Assembly: GCF_011839805.1 (NCBI RefSeq) | Contig: NZ_VWPY01000036.1 | Coordinates: 1-44,896, forward strand | Length of the DNA stretch: 44,896 bases | From: Kineococcus rubinsiae | GTDB taxonomy: Bacteria; Actinomycetota; Actinomycetes; Actinomycetales; Kineococcaceae | Reading direction: 5' to 3' | Notes under the pieces: model-generated | What the model was told of the DNA's origin: nothing | The model's database searches: none | The model's input: only the letters and a program-made list of their open reading frames with translations | Shown: in pieces, positions 1 to 7,192 of the stretch | How positions within the stretch are numbered: the stretch's first letter is position 1 | Layout: each line of letters begins with the position of its first letter | Program-made: the position numbers and the translations under genes

Positions 1-1
1 C

Positions 2-943
2 GCCCACCCCGAGCGGCTCGCGCGCCGCCGCGGGGCCGGGGCCTTCACCAGCGCGGGCGGCACGGGCCTCGAGCTCGCGCCGGGCTCGGCCCTGCAGGGC
101 GCGGGCTGGCTGGCCGTGGCCGTCGCGTCCCGGGCGCCGGGGCAGGCGTCCGCTCTGGTCCGCTCGGCGGTCGCCGTCACGGAGGAGCTGGCCCGCGACG
201 TGGCCGCGGCCGACGTCGTCGTCGCCGACGAGGTCGTGTGGCGCGAGGGGGACGTGCGGGCCCGCCGCGTCGAGCGGCTCGGGTCCCTCGTGCTGTCCGA
301 GCGCCCGCTGCGGCAGCCGCCCGCGGCCGCCGTGCAGGCCGCGCTGGCCGACGGCGTGCGCCGCGAGGGGCTCGCCCTCCTGACGTGGACGCCGGCCGCG
401 GAGTCCCTGCGTCGCAGGGTGGCGTGCTGCCGGGGCGCGCTCGGGCCGCAGTGGCCCGACCTCGGCGACGAGGCGCTGCTGGCGCGGCTGCCGGAGTGGC
501 TGGGCCCGGACCTCGCGGCGGCGACCGCGCGCCGCGACCTGGCCCGCGTCGACGTGGCCGCCGCGCTGCGGCGGCTGCTGCCGTGGGAGCTCGCCGGCCG
601 CCTCGCCGAGCTGGCCCCCGAGCACGTGGACGTCCCCACGGGCCGCCGCGCCCGTCTGGACTACGCCGACCCGGCCGCGCCCGTGCTCGCCCTGAAGCTG
701 CAGGAGGCCTTCGGGTGGCGGACGTCCCCGCGCGTCGCCGAGGGCCGGGTGGCCGTCGTCGTGCACCTGCTCTCACCCGCCGGGCGGCCGCTCGCGGTCA
801 CCGCGGACCTGGAGTCGTTCTGGCGCGGCGTCTACCCGCAGGTGCGCGGGGAGATGCGCGGGCGCTACCCCCGGCACCCGTGGCCGGAGGACCCGCTCGC
901 CGCCGCGCCGACGGCCCGCCTGAAGCCGAAGCCCCCGCGCTGA
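2..943 (+). CDS. hrpB: ATP-dependent helicase HrpB, C-terminal part (5' end outside window)
   Basis: The reading frame is open from base 2, with no start in the window, and ends at a TGA at 941-943, giving 313 visible residues. The tail contains the block typical of HrpB C-termini, running from HLLSPAGRPLAVTADLESF through WRGVYPQVRGEMRGRYPRHP to a WPEDP-type ending. The visible part is the HrpB-specific C-terminal region; the DEAD/DEAH helicase core lies upstream of the window. HrpB proteins are DExH-box helicases of uncertain substrate. The gene converges with a phosphoribosyltransferase gene 33 bp away. The last codons belong to a short repeated DNA block (934-970). The family call is firm; the function is not established. 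Confidence 0.88.
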   Translation, partial: AHPERLARRRGAGAFTSAGGTGLELAPGSALQGAGWLAVAVASRAPGQASALVRSAVAVTEELARDVAAADVVVADEVVWREGDVRARRVERLGSLVLSERPLRQPPAAAVQAALADGVRREGLALLTWTPAAESLRRRVACCRGALGPQWPDLGDEALLARLPEWLGPDLAAATARRDLARVDVAAALRRLLPWELAGRLAELAPEHVDVPTGRRARLDYADPAAPVLALKLQEAFGWRTSPRVAEGRVAVVVHLLSPAGRPLAVTADLESFWRGVYPQVRGEMRGRYPRHPWPEDPLAAAPTARLKPKPPR

Positions 944-970
944 AGTCCCGCGCTGAGGCCCCCGCGCTGA
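934..970. repeat. Three copies of CCCGCGCTGA across the hrpB stop codon
   Basis: The decamer CCCGCGCTGA occurs at 934-943, 947-956 and 961-970 (spacings 13 and 14 bp). The first copy contains the hrpB stop codon, so the stop and its preceding bases are repeated into the convergent intergenic space. This is seen directly and looks like local slippage or duplication. Confidence 0.75.
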
Positions 971-976
971 GGAGGG

Positions 977-1492
977 CTAGGCGGTTCCGCGCGGCTCCTC
1001 GCGCGCGGGGAGGTTCGGCACGGGGCCCTCGGCGGACCACGGGAAGTCGATCCAGCGGTCGGTGCTGCGCCAGGCGTACTCGGGGCTGACCCGGGTCGAG
1101 GACTTCTCGTAGACGACGGCCGTGCGGGTGTCGGCGCCCGTCGCGCGGACGAGGGCGACGACCACGGCCAGCGTGCGGCCCGTGTCGGCGACGTCGTCGA
1201 CCACGAGGACGCGGCGGCCCGCGAGGTCGGCCAGGTCCACCGACGGCGGCAGCACCACGGGCTCGGGCAGCCGGCTGTCGACGCCCGTGTAGAACTCGAC
1301 GTTGATGGTCGCCGTCGTCTTCACGTCGAGGGCGTAGGCGAGGCCCGCGACCAGGGGCAGGCCGCCGCGCGCGATCCCCAGCAGCACCTCCGGCTCGTAG
1401 CCGTCGTCGGCGATGGAGGTGGCGAGCTCGCGCACCGCGGTGCCGAACAGCGACCAGGTGAGGACCTCGCGGGGAGGGGTGTCCGGCGTCAC
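977..1492 (-). CDS. Phosphoribosyltransferase (hypoxanthine/xanthine type)
   Basis: A 171-residue type I phosphoribosyltransferase. The PRPP-binding loop is visible as VLVVDDVADTGRTL at about residues 95-108, with the acidic pair followed by TGRT. An upstream LLGIARGGLPL segment and the ending RWIDFPW fit small purine phosphoribosyltransferases of the xanthine/hypoxanthine type. Such enzymes use PRPP to convert a free base to its nucleotide, but the base specificity cannot be read here. The GTG start at 1490-1492 was chosen because the family fold begins immediately after it and a TACCGT hexamer sits 6 bases upstream, suggesting a leaderless message. A much longer frame reaching 2728 is an artefact of GC-rich DNA. 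Confidence 0.85.
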   Translation of the reverse strand: MTPDTPPREVLTWSLFGTAVRELATSIADDGYEPEVLLGIARGGLPLVAGLAYALDVKTTATINVEFYTGVDSRLPEPVVLPPSVDLADLAGRRVLVVDDVADTGRTLAVVVALVRATGADTRTAVVYEKSSTRVSPEYAWRSTDRWIDFPWSAEGPVPNLPAREEPRGTA

Positions 1493-1498
1493 GCGAGG

Positions 1499-1504
1499 AC
1501 GGTA
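1499..1504 (-). promoter_or_regulatory. Putative -10 hexamer (leaderless) for the phosphoribosyltransferase gene
   Basis: On the minus strand TACCGT fits TANNNT and ends 6 bases before the GTG start. No Shine-Dalgarno sequence precedes the start and no clear -35 is visible. The call rests on spacing and on the same arrangement at other genes in this window. Confidence 0.45.
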
Positions 1505-1551
1505 CCGGCCGCGGTCTCGCCATCGGCGCGCGCCGCGAGCCTCCGGCGACC

Positions 1552-1557
1552 TACCAT
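1552..1557 (+). promoter_or_regulatory. Putative -10 hexamer TACCAT for the FMO-like gene
   Basis: TACCAT fits TANNNT. It would give a leader of about 33 bases before the ATG at 1598, which has a GGGAG ribosome site a few bases upstream. No good -35 is visible. Confidence 0.3.
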
Positions 1558-1597
1558 CACTGACTGTGACGTCTTGTGCGCGCGGCCGGGAGTGCGG

Positions 1598-2650
1598 ATG
1601 AGCCCTGCCCTGACCACGGTCGACGTCGTCGTCATCGGCGCCGGGCAGGCCGGCCTGTCCAGCGCGCACTTCCTGGAGCGCGGCGGGCTCGCGCCCGACC
1701 GCGGCTTCGTCGTGCTGGACGCGGGCGACGCCCCGGGCGGGGCCTGGTCGCACCGCTGGCGCACGCTGCGGATGGCCGACGTCAACGGCGTGCACGACCT
1801 GCCGGGCTTCCCGCTGGGCGACGTCGACCCGCAGGCGCCGGCGTCGGAGGTCGTGCCCGCCTACTTCGCGGCCTACGAGGAGCGCCTCGGCTTCCCCGTG
1901 CGCCGGCCGGTCGCCGTGAGCGCCGTGCGCCGCGCGGGCGGTCGCCTGCTCGTGGACTCCGACGCGGGGACCTTCGCGGCGCGCGCGGTCGTCAACGCGA
2001 CGGGGACGTGGACGCGGCCGTTCTGGCCGCGCTACCCGGGGCAGGACGAGTTCCGGGGCCGCCAGCTGCACACGGCCGACTACGACGGGCCCGAGGAGTT
2101 CCGCGACCAGCACGTCGTGGTGGTCGGGGGCGGCATCTCGGCCGTGCAGCTGCTGGGGGAGGTCTCCGAGGTCGCCGCCACGACCTGGGTGACGCGCCGC
2201 GAACCGGAGTTCCGCGAGGACGACTTCGGCGAGGAGCAGCGCCGCGCGGCCGTCGCCCTCGTCGAGCAGCGGGTGGCGGCGGGGCTGCCCCCGGGCAGCG
2301 TCGTGTCGGTGACGGGCCTGCCGCTGACGCCCGCGATCGCGGCGCTGCGCGACCGCGGGGTGCTCAAGCGGCACCCGATGTTCGCCCGCCTCGTGCCCGA
2401 CGGCGTGCAGTGGGCCGACGGCAGCACCCAGCCCGCGGACGCGGTCCTGTGGTCGACGGGGTTCCGCCCGGCGCTGGACCACCTGCGGCCCCTGAAGCTG
2501 CGCGAACCCGGCGGCGGCATCCGCGTCGAGGGCTCGCTGGTCGTGCGGGAGCCGCGGCTGCACCTCGTCGGCTACGGCCCCTCGGCGAGCACCATCGGCG
2601 CGAGTCGCGCTGCGCGGCAGGCGGTCCGCGAGGTGCTCGCCGGGCGCTGA
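1598..2650 (+). CDS. Flavin-containing monooxygenase-like FAD/NAD(P) oxidoreductase
   Basis: A 350-residue protein. The N-terminal FAD-binding motif GAGQAG is at residues 14-19. A Baeyer-Villiger/FMO fingerprint F-x-G-x-x-x-H-x-x-x-Y is at about 152-162 (FRGRQLHTADY). A second dinucleotide motif, VVVVGGGISA, follows and would bind NAD(P)H. This is a compact single-component flavoprotein that would oxygenate or reduce a small molecule; the substrate is unknown. ATG 1598 was chosen over the in-frame TTG at 1574 because it has GGGAG about 5 bases upstream and puts the FAD motif at the usual place. It is divergent from the phosphoribosyltransferase gene and appears to be a single transcription unit. 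Confidence 0.85.
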   Translation: MSPALTTVDVVVIGAGQAGLSSAHFLERGGLAPDRGFVVLDAGDAPGGAWSHRWRTLRMADVNGVHDLPGFPLGDVDPQAPASEVVPAYFAAYEERLGFPVRRPVAVSAVRRAGGRLLVDSDAGTFAARAVVNATGTWTRPFWPRYPGQDEFRGRQLHTADYDGPEEFRDQHVVVVGGGISAVQLLGEVSEVAATTWVTRREPEFREDDFGEEQRRAAVALVEQRVAAGLPPGSVVSVTGLPLTPAIAALRDRGVLKRHPMFARLVPDGVQWADGSTQPADAVLWSTGFRPALDHLRPLKLREPGGGIRVEGSLVVREPRLHLVGYGPSASTIGASRAARQAVREVLAGR

Positions 2651-2686
2651 CCGCTGCCTGTCCCACGTGGTGAGACGGCCGTCCCG

Positions 2687-2692
2687 TATCGT
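2687..2692 (+). promoter_or_regulatory. Putative -10 hexamer TATCGT before the methyltransferase gene
   Basis: TATCGT fits TANNNT and ends 7 bases before an in-frame GTG at 2700. If the mRNA is leaderless, translation could begin at 2700 rather than at the ATG at 2727. Confidence 0.35.
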
Positions 2693-2726
2693 GGACGCCG
2701 TGGCAGCGTCGGGCCATGATCGCCGC

Positions 2727-3569
2727 ATGCCCCCGAACCCCGCTCCCGAGGCCGGCTACCTGCACGGCTACGCCCCCGCGGTGCGCGCCTCGCACGGCCG
2801 CCGCACCGTCGCGAACTCCGCGCCGCACCTGCTGCCGCACCTGGCCCCCGGGACCACGGTGCTCGACCTGGGCTGCGGCGTCGGCAGCATCACGGCCGAC
2901 CTCGCGGCGCGCGTGGCGCCGGGCCGGGTCGTCGGGGTCGACGTGTCGGCGGAGGTCCTGGCCACGGCCCGGGCCGCCGCGGACGAGCGCGGGGTCGAGG
3001 TCGAGCTCGTCGTCGCCGACGCCCTCGCGCTGCCCTTCGCCGACGGGGAGTTCGACGTCGTGCACGCCCACCAGGTGCTGCAGCACCTGCCCGACCCGGT
3101 GGGCGCGCTGCGCGAGGCGCGCCGCGTGACCCGCCCGGGCGGGGTCGTGGCCGTGCGCGACGTCGACTGGGCGACCGTCCACGCGTTCCCGGACCTGCCC
3201 GGCCTGCACGCCTGGCGCGAGGCCTACCGCCGCACCGCCCGCGCCACCGGCGGCGACCCCGACGCCGGGTCCCGGCTGCCCGCCTGGGCCCGCGCGGCGG
3301 GCTTCACCGACGTGGTGCCCTCGGCCTCGGTGTGGCTGTTCGCGACCCGCGAGGACCGCGACTGGTGGGGCGGCACGTGGGCCGAGCGCACGGGCGCCTC
3401 CGGCCTCACGGGGCGGATGCTGGCCACCGGCGCGGCCGACGAGGACGGCGTCGCCGCCATGGTCGGCGCCTGGCGGGAGTGGACCGCCCACCCCGACGGC
3501 TGGATGGCCATGACCCACGGCGAGGTGCTCTGCCGGGTCGCCGGGGCGCCGGGTAGCGTCGCGCCATGA
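2727..3569 (+). CDS. Class I SAM-dependent methyltransferase
   Basis: A 280-residue Rossmann methyltransferase. SAM motif I is VLDLGCGVG at about residues 45-53, followed by the acidic end of strand 2 (VVGVDVS) and the motif II/III block DALALPFADGEFDVVHAHQV. It belongs to the broad UbiE/Methyltransf_11 type, so the substrate is not predictable. The start is uncertain: neither ATG 2727 nor the in-frame GTG at 2700 has a Shine-Dalgarno sequence, and a TATCGT hexamer upstream favours 2700 if the message is leaderless. The stop overlaps the start of the glutathione peroxidase gene by 4 bases (ATGA), so the two may be translated together, though the peroxidase also has its own candidate promoter. 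Confidence 0.85.
   Translation: MPPNPAPEAGYLHGYAPAVRASHGRRTVANSAPHLLPHLAPGTTVLDLGCGVGSITADLAARVAPGRVVGVDVSAEVLATARAAADERGVEVELVVADALALPFADGEFDVVHAHQVLQHLPDPVGALREARRVTRPGGVVAVRDVDWATVHAFPDLPGLHAWREAYRRTARATGGDPDAGSRLPAWARAAGFTDVVPSASVWLFATREDRDWWGGTWAERTGASGLTGRMLATGAADEDGVAAMVGAWREWTAHPDGWMAMTHGEVLCRVAGAPGSVAP
3554..3559 (+). promoter_or_regulatory. Putative -10 hexamer TAGCGT (leaderless) for the peroxidase gene
   Basis: TAGCGT ends exactly 6 bases before the ATG at 3566 and lies inside the end of the methyltransferase gene. It could start a leaderless transcript of the peroxidase alone. Confidence 0.4.
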
Positions 3570-4054
3570 CCCTCTTCGACGCGCCCCTGCCCGCGCTCAC
3601 CGGCGGCACCCTCGACCCCGCTGCGCTGCAGGGCAAGGCCGTCCTCGTCGTCAACGTCGCCTCGCGCTGCGGCTTCACCCGGCAGTACGAGGGGCTGCAG
3701 GCGCTCCAGGCGCGCTACGCCGACCGCGGCTTCACCGTCCTCGGCGTGCCCTGCAACCAGTTCAAGGGCCAGGAGCCGGGCTCGGCCGAGGAGATCGCCG
3801 AGTTCTGCTCGGCCACGTGGGGCACGACGTTCCCCATGACGGAGAAGTCCGACGTCAACGGCGAGGGCCGCACCCCGCTGTTCGCCGAGCTCACCGCGCA
3901 GACCGACGGGGCGGGCGAGGCCGGCGACGTGGCCTGGAACTTCGAGAAGTTCCTCGTCTCCCCGGCGGGGGACGTCGTCGCGCGGTTCCGCTCGCGCACC
4001 GAGCCCGAGGCCCCGGAGCTCGTCAGCGCGCTGGAGGCGCAGCTGCCGCGCTGA
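3566..4054 (+). CDS. Glutathione peroxidase family thiol peroxidase
   Basis: A 162-residue GPx-family protein. The peroxidatic residue is Cys35 in the block VNVASRCGFT, so it is the Cys and not the selenocysteine form. The rest of the triad is visible as Gln66 (VPCNQF) and Trp124-Asn125 (VAWNFEKF). Cys81 in EFCSATWGTTFP sits where thioredoxin-dependent GPx enzymes keep the resolving Cys. Such proteins reduce hydroperoxides in the cytoplasm; in actinomycetes the reductant is usually thioredoxin, not glutathione (family knowledge, not visible here). The 3' end overlaps the convergent SprT-like gene by 32 bp. Confidence 0.93.
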   Translation: MTLFDAPLPALTGGTLDPAALQGKAVLVVNVASRCGFTRQYEGLQALQARYADRGFTVLGVPCNQFKGQEPGSAEEIAEFCSATWGTTFPMTEKSDVNGEGRTPLFAELTAQTDGAGEAGDVAWNFEKFLVSPAGDVVARFRSRTEPEAPELVSALEAQLPR

Positions 4055-4727
4055 CGGGAGCCGCCTCGACCAGCGCGAAGGGCGCCGCGAGCACGCCCCG
4101 CGCGGTCGCGACGTGGTACTTCGTCCGGCCCCGCTTGACGATGCGCCCCACCGTGCCGGCGAAGCGGCCCGCGCCGCGCACCCGCACGAGCGTGCCGACG
4201 GCCAGCCGGCTGGCCGTCGGCGCGTCCGCCCCGGCGAGGCGCGCCAGCTCGGAGCGGTAGGCCTCGCCGAGGTCGACGAGCCGGCCGTGGTGTCGCCACG
4301 TCAGCACGTGCGCGACGTCGAAGGCCGTCCCGCAGACCCCGCAGGCCGTGACGCGCTCGGGCCGGCGGTGCCGGTCGGCGGTGTGCCCGGCGGGGCAGGT
4401 CCCCACCCAGGGTGCGGGCGCCCGCGGCGCCGTCACCGCGACCAGCCGCTCGCCTGTGCTGCCGATGCGCCGGGCCGTGGCCCGCCAGCGGGCGTCGTGG
4501 CCGTGGCCCGGCCCGGTGAGCGCGTGGGCGACCTCGTGCAGGACGGTCTCGCGGACCTCGGCCTCGGAGTGCAGCGCGGTCAGCTCCCGGCTCAGCCCGA
4601 TCTGGCGCCGGTCGAAGCGGCAGACGCCCGCGCGCTTCTTCGCGCGGTCCAGCACGACGGTCCAGCCCCGCAGCCCGTGCTGCGCGAGCACCCCCTCGGC
4701 CATCGCCACGGCCGCCCCGACGTCCAC
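4023..4727 (-). CDS. SprT-like zinc metalloprotein
   Basis: A 234-residue protein with the SprT/Spartan zinc-metalloprotease motif HEVAH at about residues 64-68, inside RETVLHEVAHALTGPGHGHD. A later segment, CPAGH followed by CGVCGTAF (Cys about 111, 129 and 132), resembles a zinc ribbon, and the C-terminal 60 residues form a KOW-like basic/beta region. Spartan relatives cleave DNA-protein crosslinks in eukaryotes; the bacterial role is poorly known. GTG 4727 was chosen because GGAG lies 9 bases upstream; the frame is open to 4802, and ATG 4703 is a shorter alternative. It is convergent with, and overlaps, the peroxidase gene. Confidence 0.8.
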   Translation of the reverse strand: MDVGAAVAMAEGVLAQHGLRGWTVVLDRAKKRAGVCRFDRRQIGLSRELTALHSEAEVRETVLHEVAHALTGPGHGHDARWRATARRIGSTGERLVAVTAPRAPAPWVGTCPAGHTADRHRRPERVTACGVCGTAFDVAHVLTWRHHGRLVDLGEAYRSELARLAGADAPTASRLAVGTLVRVRGAGRFAGTVGRIVKRGRTKYHVATARGVLAAPFALVEAAPVSAAAAPPAR

Positions 4728-4846
4728 CCCTGCACGCTCCCGCACTCCGCCACCCCGGCGCTCCCGCACCCGCCGGACGTCCCGGCGAGGGCATCCCACC
4801 ACCCGCCCCCGACAGCCGGGTCGCAGGGCCGTGCGAGGCTCGGCGC

Positions 4847-6322
4847 ATGGTCGATGCCGTCGTCGTGGGGTCCGGTCCGAACGGCCTGGCCGCCGCGGTC
4901 GTGCTGGCCCGCGCCGGTCTCGAGGTCGAGGTCCACGAGCAGGCCGCGACCGCGGGGGGCGGGGCCCGCACCCAGGAGGTCACGCTGCCGGGGTTCCGGC
5001 ACGACACGGGTTCCGCGGTGCACCCGCTGGCGCTGGCGTCGCCGTTCCTGGCGGCCTTCGACCTGCCCGCGCACGGCGTCGACCTGCTGCAGCCCGACGT
5101 CGCCTACGGCCACCCGCTGGACGGGGGCCGCGCCGCGCTCGCGCTGCGCGACCTGGACGCCACGGCGGACGGGCTCGGCCGCGACGGCGAGGCCTGGCGC
5201 CGCCTGTTCCTGCCCCTGGTCGAGCGCTGGCGCGACGTCGTCGGCGTGGCGCTGTCGGACTGGCGGACCGTGCCGAGCGACCTGACGGCCACGCTGCGCC
5301 TCGGCCTGGCCGTGCTGGAGCAGGCGTCGCCCGCCTGGGGCGCCCGCTTCCGCGGCGAGGAGGCCCCGGCGCTGTTCACGGGCGTCGCGGCCCACGCCAT
5401 CGCCCCGCCCCGCGCCATCGGCCCCGCCGGGGCCGGGGTGATGCTCGCGACGCTCGCCCACGCCGTCGGCTGGCCCGTGCCGCGCGGCGGCTCGCAGTCG
5501 ATCACGGACGCGCTGGTCGCCGAGGTCCGTGCGCTGGGCGGGCGGGTCGTCACGTCCTCGCCGGTCGCCTCGCTGCGCGACCTGCCGCGCGCCCGCGCCG
5601 TCCTGCTCGACGTGGTGCCGCGCGGCCTGCTGGCGCTCGCGGGCGACGACCTCCCGGCCGGCTACGCCGCCTGGCTGCGCCGCTACCGCCACGTCTCCGC
5701 GGCCGCGCCCGTGCACTTCGCGCTGTCCGGTCCCGTGCCCTGGAGCGCGCCGGGGCTCGCGGCCGCGGGCACCGTCCACGTCGGCGGCACCCGGGCGCAG
5801 ATCGTCGCCGCCGAGGCGGACGTCGCGGCGGGCCGGCACGCCGAGCGGCCCTACGTGCTCCTCGCCCAGCCCGGGGTGGTGGACCCCGACCGCGCGCCGG
5901 GCGGGGCGCAGACGCTGTGGACCTACGCGCACGTGCCGCTCGGCTCGACGGTCGACGTGGGCGACGCCGTGCAGGCGCAGGTCGAGCGGTTCGCGCCGGG
6001 CTTCTCCGACCTGGTGCTGGCCCGGACCGTGCGCCGCGCGGTCGACCTGGCGGCGGAGAACCCGAACCAGGTCGGCGGGGACATCGCCTCGGGCGCCGTC
6101 ACCCCGTGGCAGCTGCTGTTCCGGCCCGTGCCGCGCTGGGACCCCTACCGGACGCCGCTGCCCGGCGTGTACCTGTGCTCGGCGGCGACCTCGCCCGGGG
6201 CGGGCGTGCACGGGATGTCGGGCGTGCACGCGGCCCGGCGCGCGCTGCGGCACCGCTTCGGCATCCGCGTCGGCGCCGACGGGCTCACGCCAGCAGGGTC
6301 GACACCAGCAGCCCCACGATGA
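4847..6322 (+). CDS. CrtI/phytoene-desaturase-like FAD oxidoreductase
   Basis: A 491-residue flavoprotein with an N-terminal dinucleotide motif GSGPNGLAAA at residues 8-17, followed about 20 residues later by GGGARTQE, and a C-terminal motif with PGAGVHGMSG. This is the layout of the phytoene desaturase/amine-oxidase-like superfamily. No carotenoid genes lie nearby, so a role in carotenoid synthesis is not supported and the substrate is unknown. The ATG at 4847 has no ribosome site; a GAGGCT hexamer (weak -10) ends 6 bases upstream. The 3' end overlaps the convergent DUF1345 gene by 38 bp. Confidence 0.85.
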   Translation: MVDAVVVGSGPNGLAAAVVLARAGLEVEVHEQAATAGGGARTQEVTLPGFRHDTGSAVHPLALASPFLAAFDLPAHGVDLLQPDVAYGHPLDGGRAALALRDLDATADGLGRDGEAWRRLFLPLVERWRDVVGVALSDWRTVPSDLTATLRLGLAVLEQASPAWGARFRGEEAPALFTGVAAHAIAPPRAIGPAGAGVMLATLAHAVGWPVPRGGSQSITDALVAEVRALGGRVVTSSPVASLRDLPRARAVLLDVVPRGLLALAGDDLPAGYAAWLRRYRHVSAAAPVHFALSGPVPWSAPGLAAAGTVHVGGTRAQIVAAEADVAAGRHAERPYVLLAQPGVVDPDRAPGGAQTLWTYAHVPLGSTVDVGDAVQAQVERFAPGFSDLVLARTVRRAVDLAAENPNQVGGDIASGAVTPWQLLFRPVPRWDPYRTPLPGVYLCSAATSPGAGVHGMSGVHAARRALRHRFGIRVGADGLTPAGSTPAAPR

Positions 6323-6971
6323 CGGTGTTGAACACGAAGGCGACGAGCGCGTGGCCCGTGACGACGCGGCGCAGCGCGCGCGTCGTGACCGTCACGTCCG
6401 TCGTGCCGAACGTCGTGGACACCGCGGCGGAGAAGTACAGGTAGTCGCCGAAGCCCGTGGGCGGCTCACCCGGGAACTCCAGCCCCGGCGACACCGCCTG
6501 CCGGCGGGCGTAGTCGGCCGCGTAGGTCACGACCATGGTCGCCCAGGCGGCGAGCACGAGCAGCGCCGTCATCACGCCCGAGGCGGGCAGGCCGACGTCG
6601 CTGCCGCGGGACAGGGCCAGCCACACCGCGGCGGCCATGGCGATGACGGCGTAGCTGGCGGCCATGGACGCGCCGGGCTGCAGCGCCGTGCGGGAGCCGC
6701 CGGGGCGCGGGGGGTCCGCGGCGACGGCCGCGCCCAGGTCGGTGCCGAAGGCGACGAGGGTCAGCACGACGTAGGTGAGCAGGGCCAGGCCGTAGACGAC
6801 GACCAGCGTCACGGCCAGCACCACGGGCAGCGACAGCTCGACCCGCAGCTGCAGGACGGCGGAGACCGCGACGGCCAGGGGGAGGGCGACGGCGAAGGCG
6901 CCGTAGTAGCGGCCGGTCTCGGTGCGCAGGACGGACCGGAGACGGCGGGGAGCGCCCGCGGAGCTGGCCAC
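6285..6971 (-). CDS. DUF1345 family membrane protein
   Basis: A 228-residue protein with about five hydrophobic segments (near residues 24-42, 48-72, 102-122, 130-150 and 205-226). The C-terminal signature, reading YLYFSAAVSTTFGTTDV, then VTTRALRRVVTGHAL, then VAFVFNTVIVGLLVS, is diagnostic of DUF1345. Function is unknown; the TTFGTTDV stretch recalls an ion-channel pore loop but that is only an impression. The GTG start has no Shine-Dalgarno sequence, and TAGGCT ends 6 bases upstream, so the message is probably leaderless. It lies just downstream of tRNA-Arg on the same strand. Confidence 0.88.
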   Translation of the reverse strand: MASSAGAPRRLRSVLRTETGRYYGAFAVALPLAVAVSAVLQLRVELSLPVVLAVTLVVVYGLALLTYVVLTLVAFGTDLGAAVAADPPRPGGSRTALQPGASMAASYAVIAMAAAVWLALSRGSDVGLPASGVMTALLVLAAWATMVVTYAADYARRQAVSPGLEFPGEPPTGFGDYLYFSAAVSTTFGTTDVTVTTRALRRVVTGHALVAFVFNTVIVGLLVSTLLA

Positions 6972-6977
6972 GCGGGG

Positions 6978-6983
6978 AGCCTA
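6978..6983 (-). promoter_or_regulatory. Putative -10 hexamer TAGGCT (leaderless) for the DUF1345 gene
   Basis: TAGGCT on the minus strand ends 6 bases before the GTG start at 6971. It lies between the tRNA-Arg 3' end and the gene, so transcription need not depend on tRNA read-through. Confidence 0.45.
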
Positions 6984-6995
6984 GGTGAGAGGAGG

Positions 6996-7067
6996 TGCCC
7001 CCGGCAGGATTCGAACCTGCGCACACGCCTCCGGAGGGCGATGCTCTATCCCCTGAGCTACGGGGGC
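6996..7067 (-). tRNA. tRNA-Arg (anticodon CCG)
   Basis: The minus strand folds into a 72-nt cloverleaf: acceptor GCCCCCG paired with CGGGGGC, D-stem GCTC/GAGC, anticodon loop CTCCGGA giving anticodon CCG, and T-arm GCAGG-TTCGAAT-CCTGC with discriminator A. The anticodon stem has one T-T mismatch at its outer pair. CCA is not encoded (the genome reads ACCTCC). It decodes CGG. It is divergent from argS, the gene of the enzyme that charges it. Confidence 0.96.
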
Positions 7068-7079
7068 TCGGGTGGGCCA

Positions 7080-7085
7080 ACCGTA
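7080..7085 (-). promoter_or_regulatory. Putative -10 hexamer TACGGT for tRNA-Arg
   Basis: TACGGT on the minus strand lies 12 bases before the first base of the tRNA, placing transcription start a few bases upstream of the mature 5' end. No clear -35 is visible. Confidence 0.35.
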
Positions 7086-7096
7086 CCAGCGCGTCC

Positions 7097-7132
7097 CGGT
7101 GCCTCCCGACCGCCCGGTGCCCCCCGACCGCC
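7097..7132. repeat. 18-bp tandem duplication between tRNA-Arg and argS
   Basis: Two adjacent 18-bp units (7097-7114 and 7115-7132), both starting CGGTGCC and ending CCGACCGCC, match at 17 of 18 positions. They lie in the divergent gap and change the spacing between the two promoters. Confidence 0.75.
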
Positions 7133-7178
7133 CGGGCCGTCCCGCCGCTGCGCGCGGGGGAGGTGGGGCGCGCGCCGG

Positions 7179-7184
7179 TAAGCT
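7179..7184 (+). promoter_or_regulatory. Putative -10 hexamer TAAGCT (leaderless) for argS
   Basis: TAAGCT ends 8 bases before the GTG at 7193. There is no Shine-Dalgarno sequence before that start. The same hexamer at the same distance precedes nucS. Confidence 0.45.
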
Positions 7185-7192
7185 CGTGCCTC

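Noticed and set aside
977-2728. A 583-codon minus-strand frame covering two genes
   Set aside because: Only the first 171 residues (to 1492) show a real family. The rest is the mirror of the FMO-like gene with biased Arg/Ala/His composition, as expected in GC-rich antisense frames.
4847-6322. Carotenoid biosynthesis locus
   Set aside because: Only one CrtI-like flavoprotein is present, with no crtB, crtE or cyclase gene around it; the superfamily is broad.
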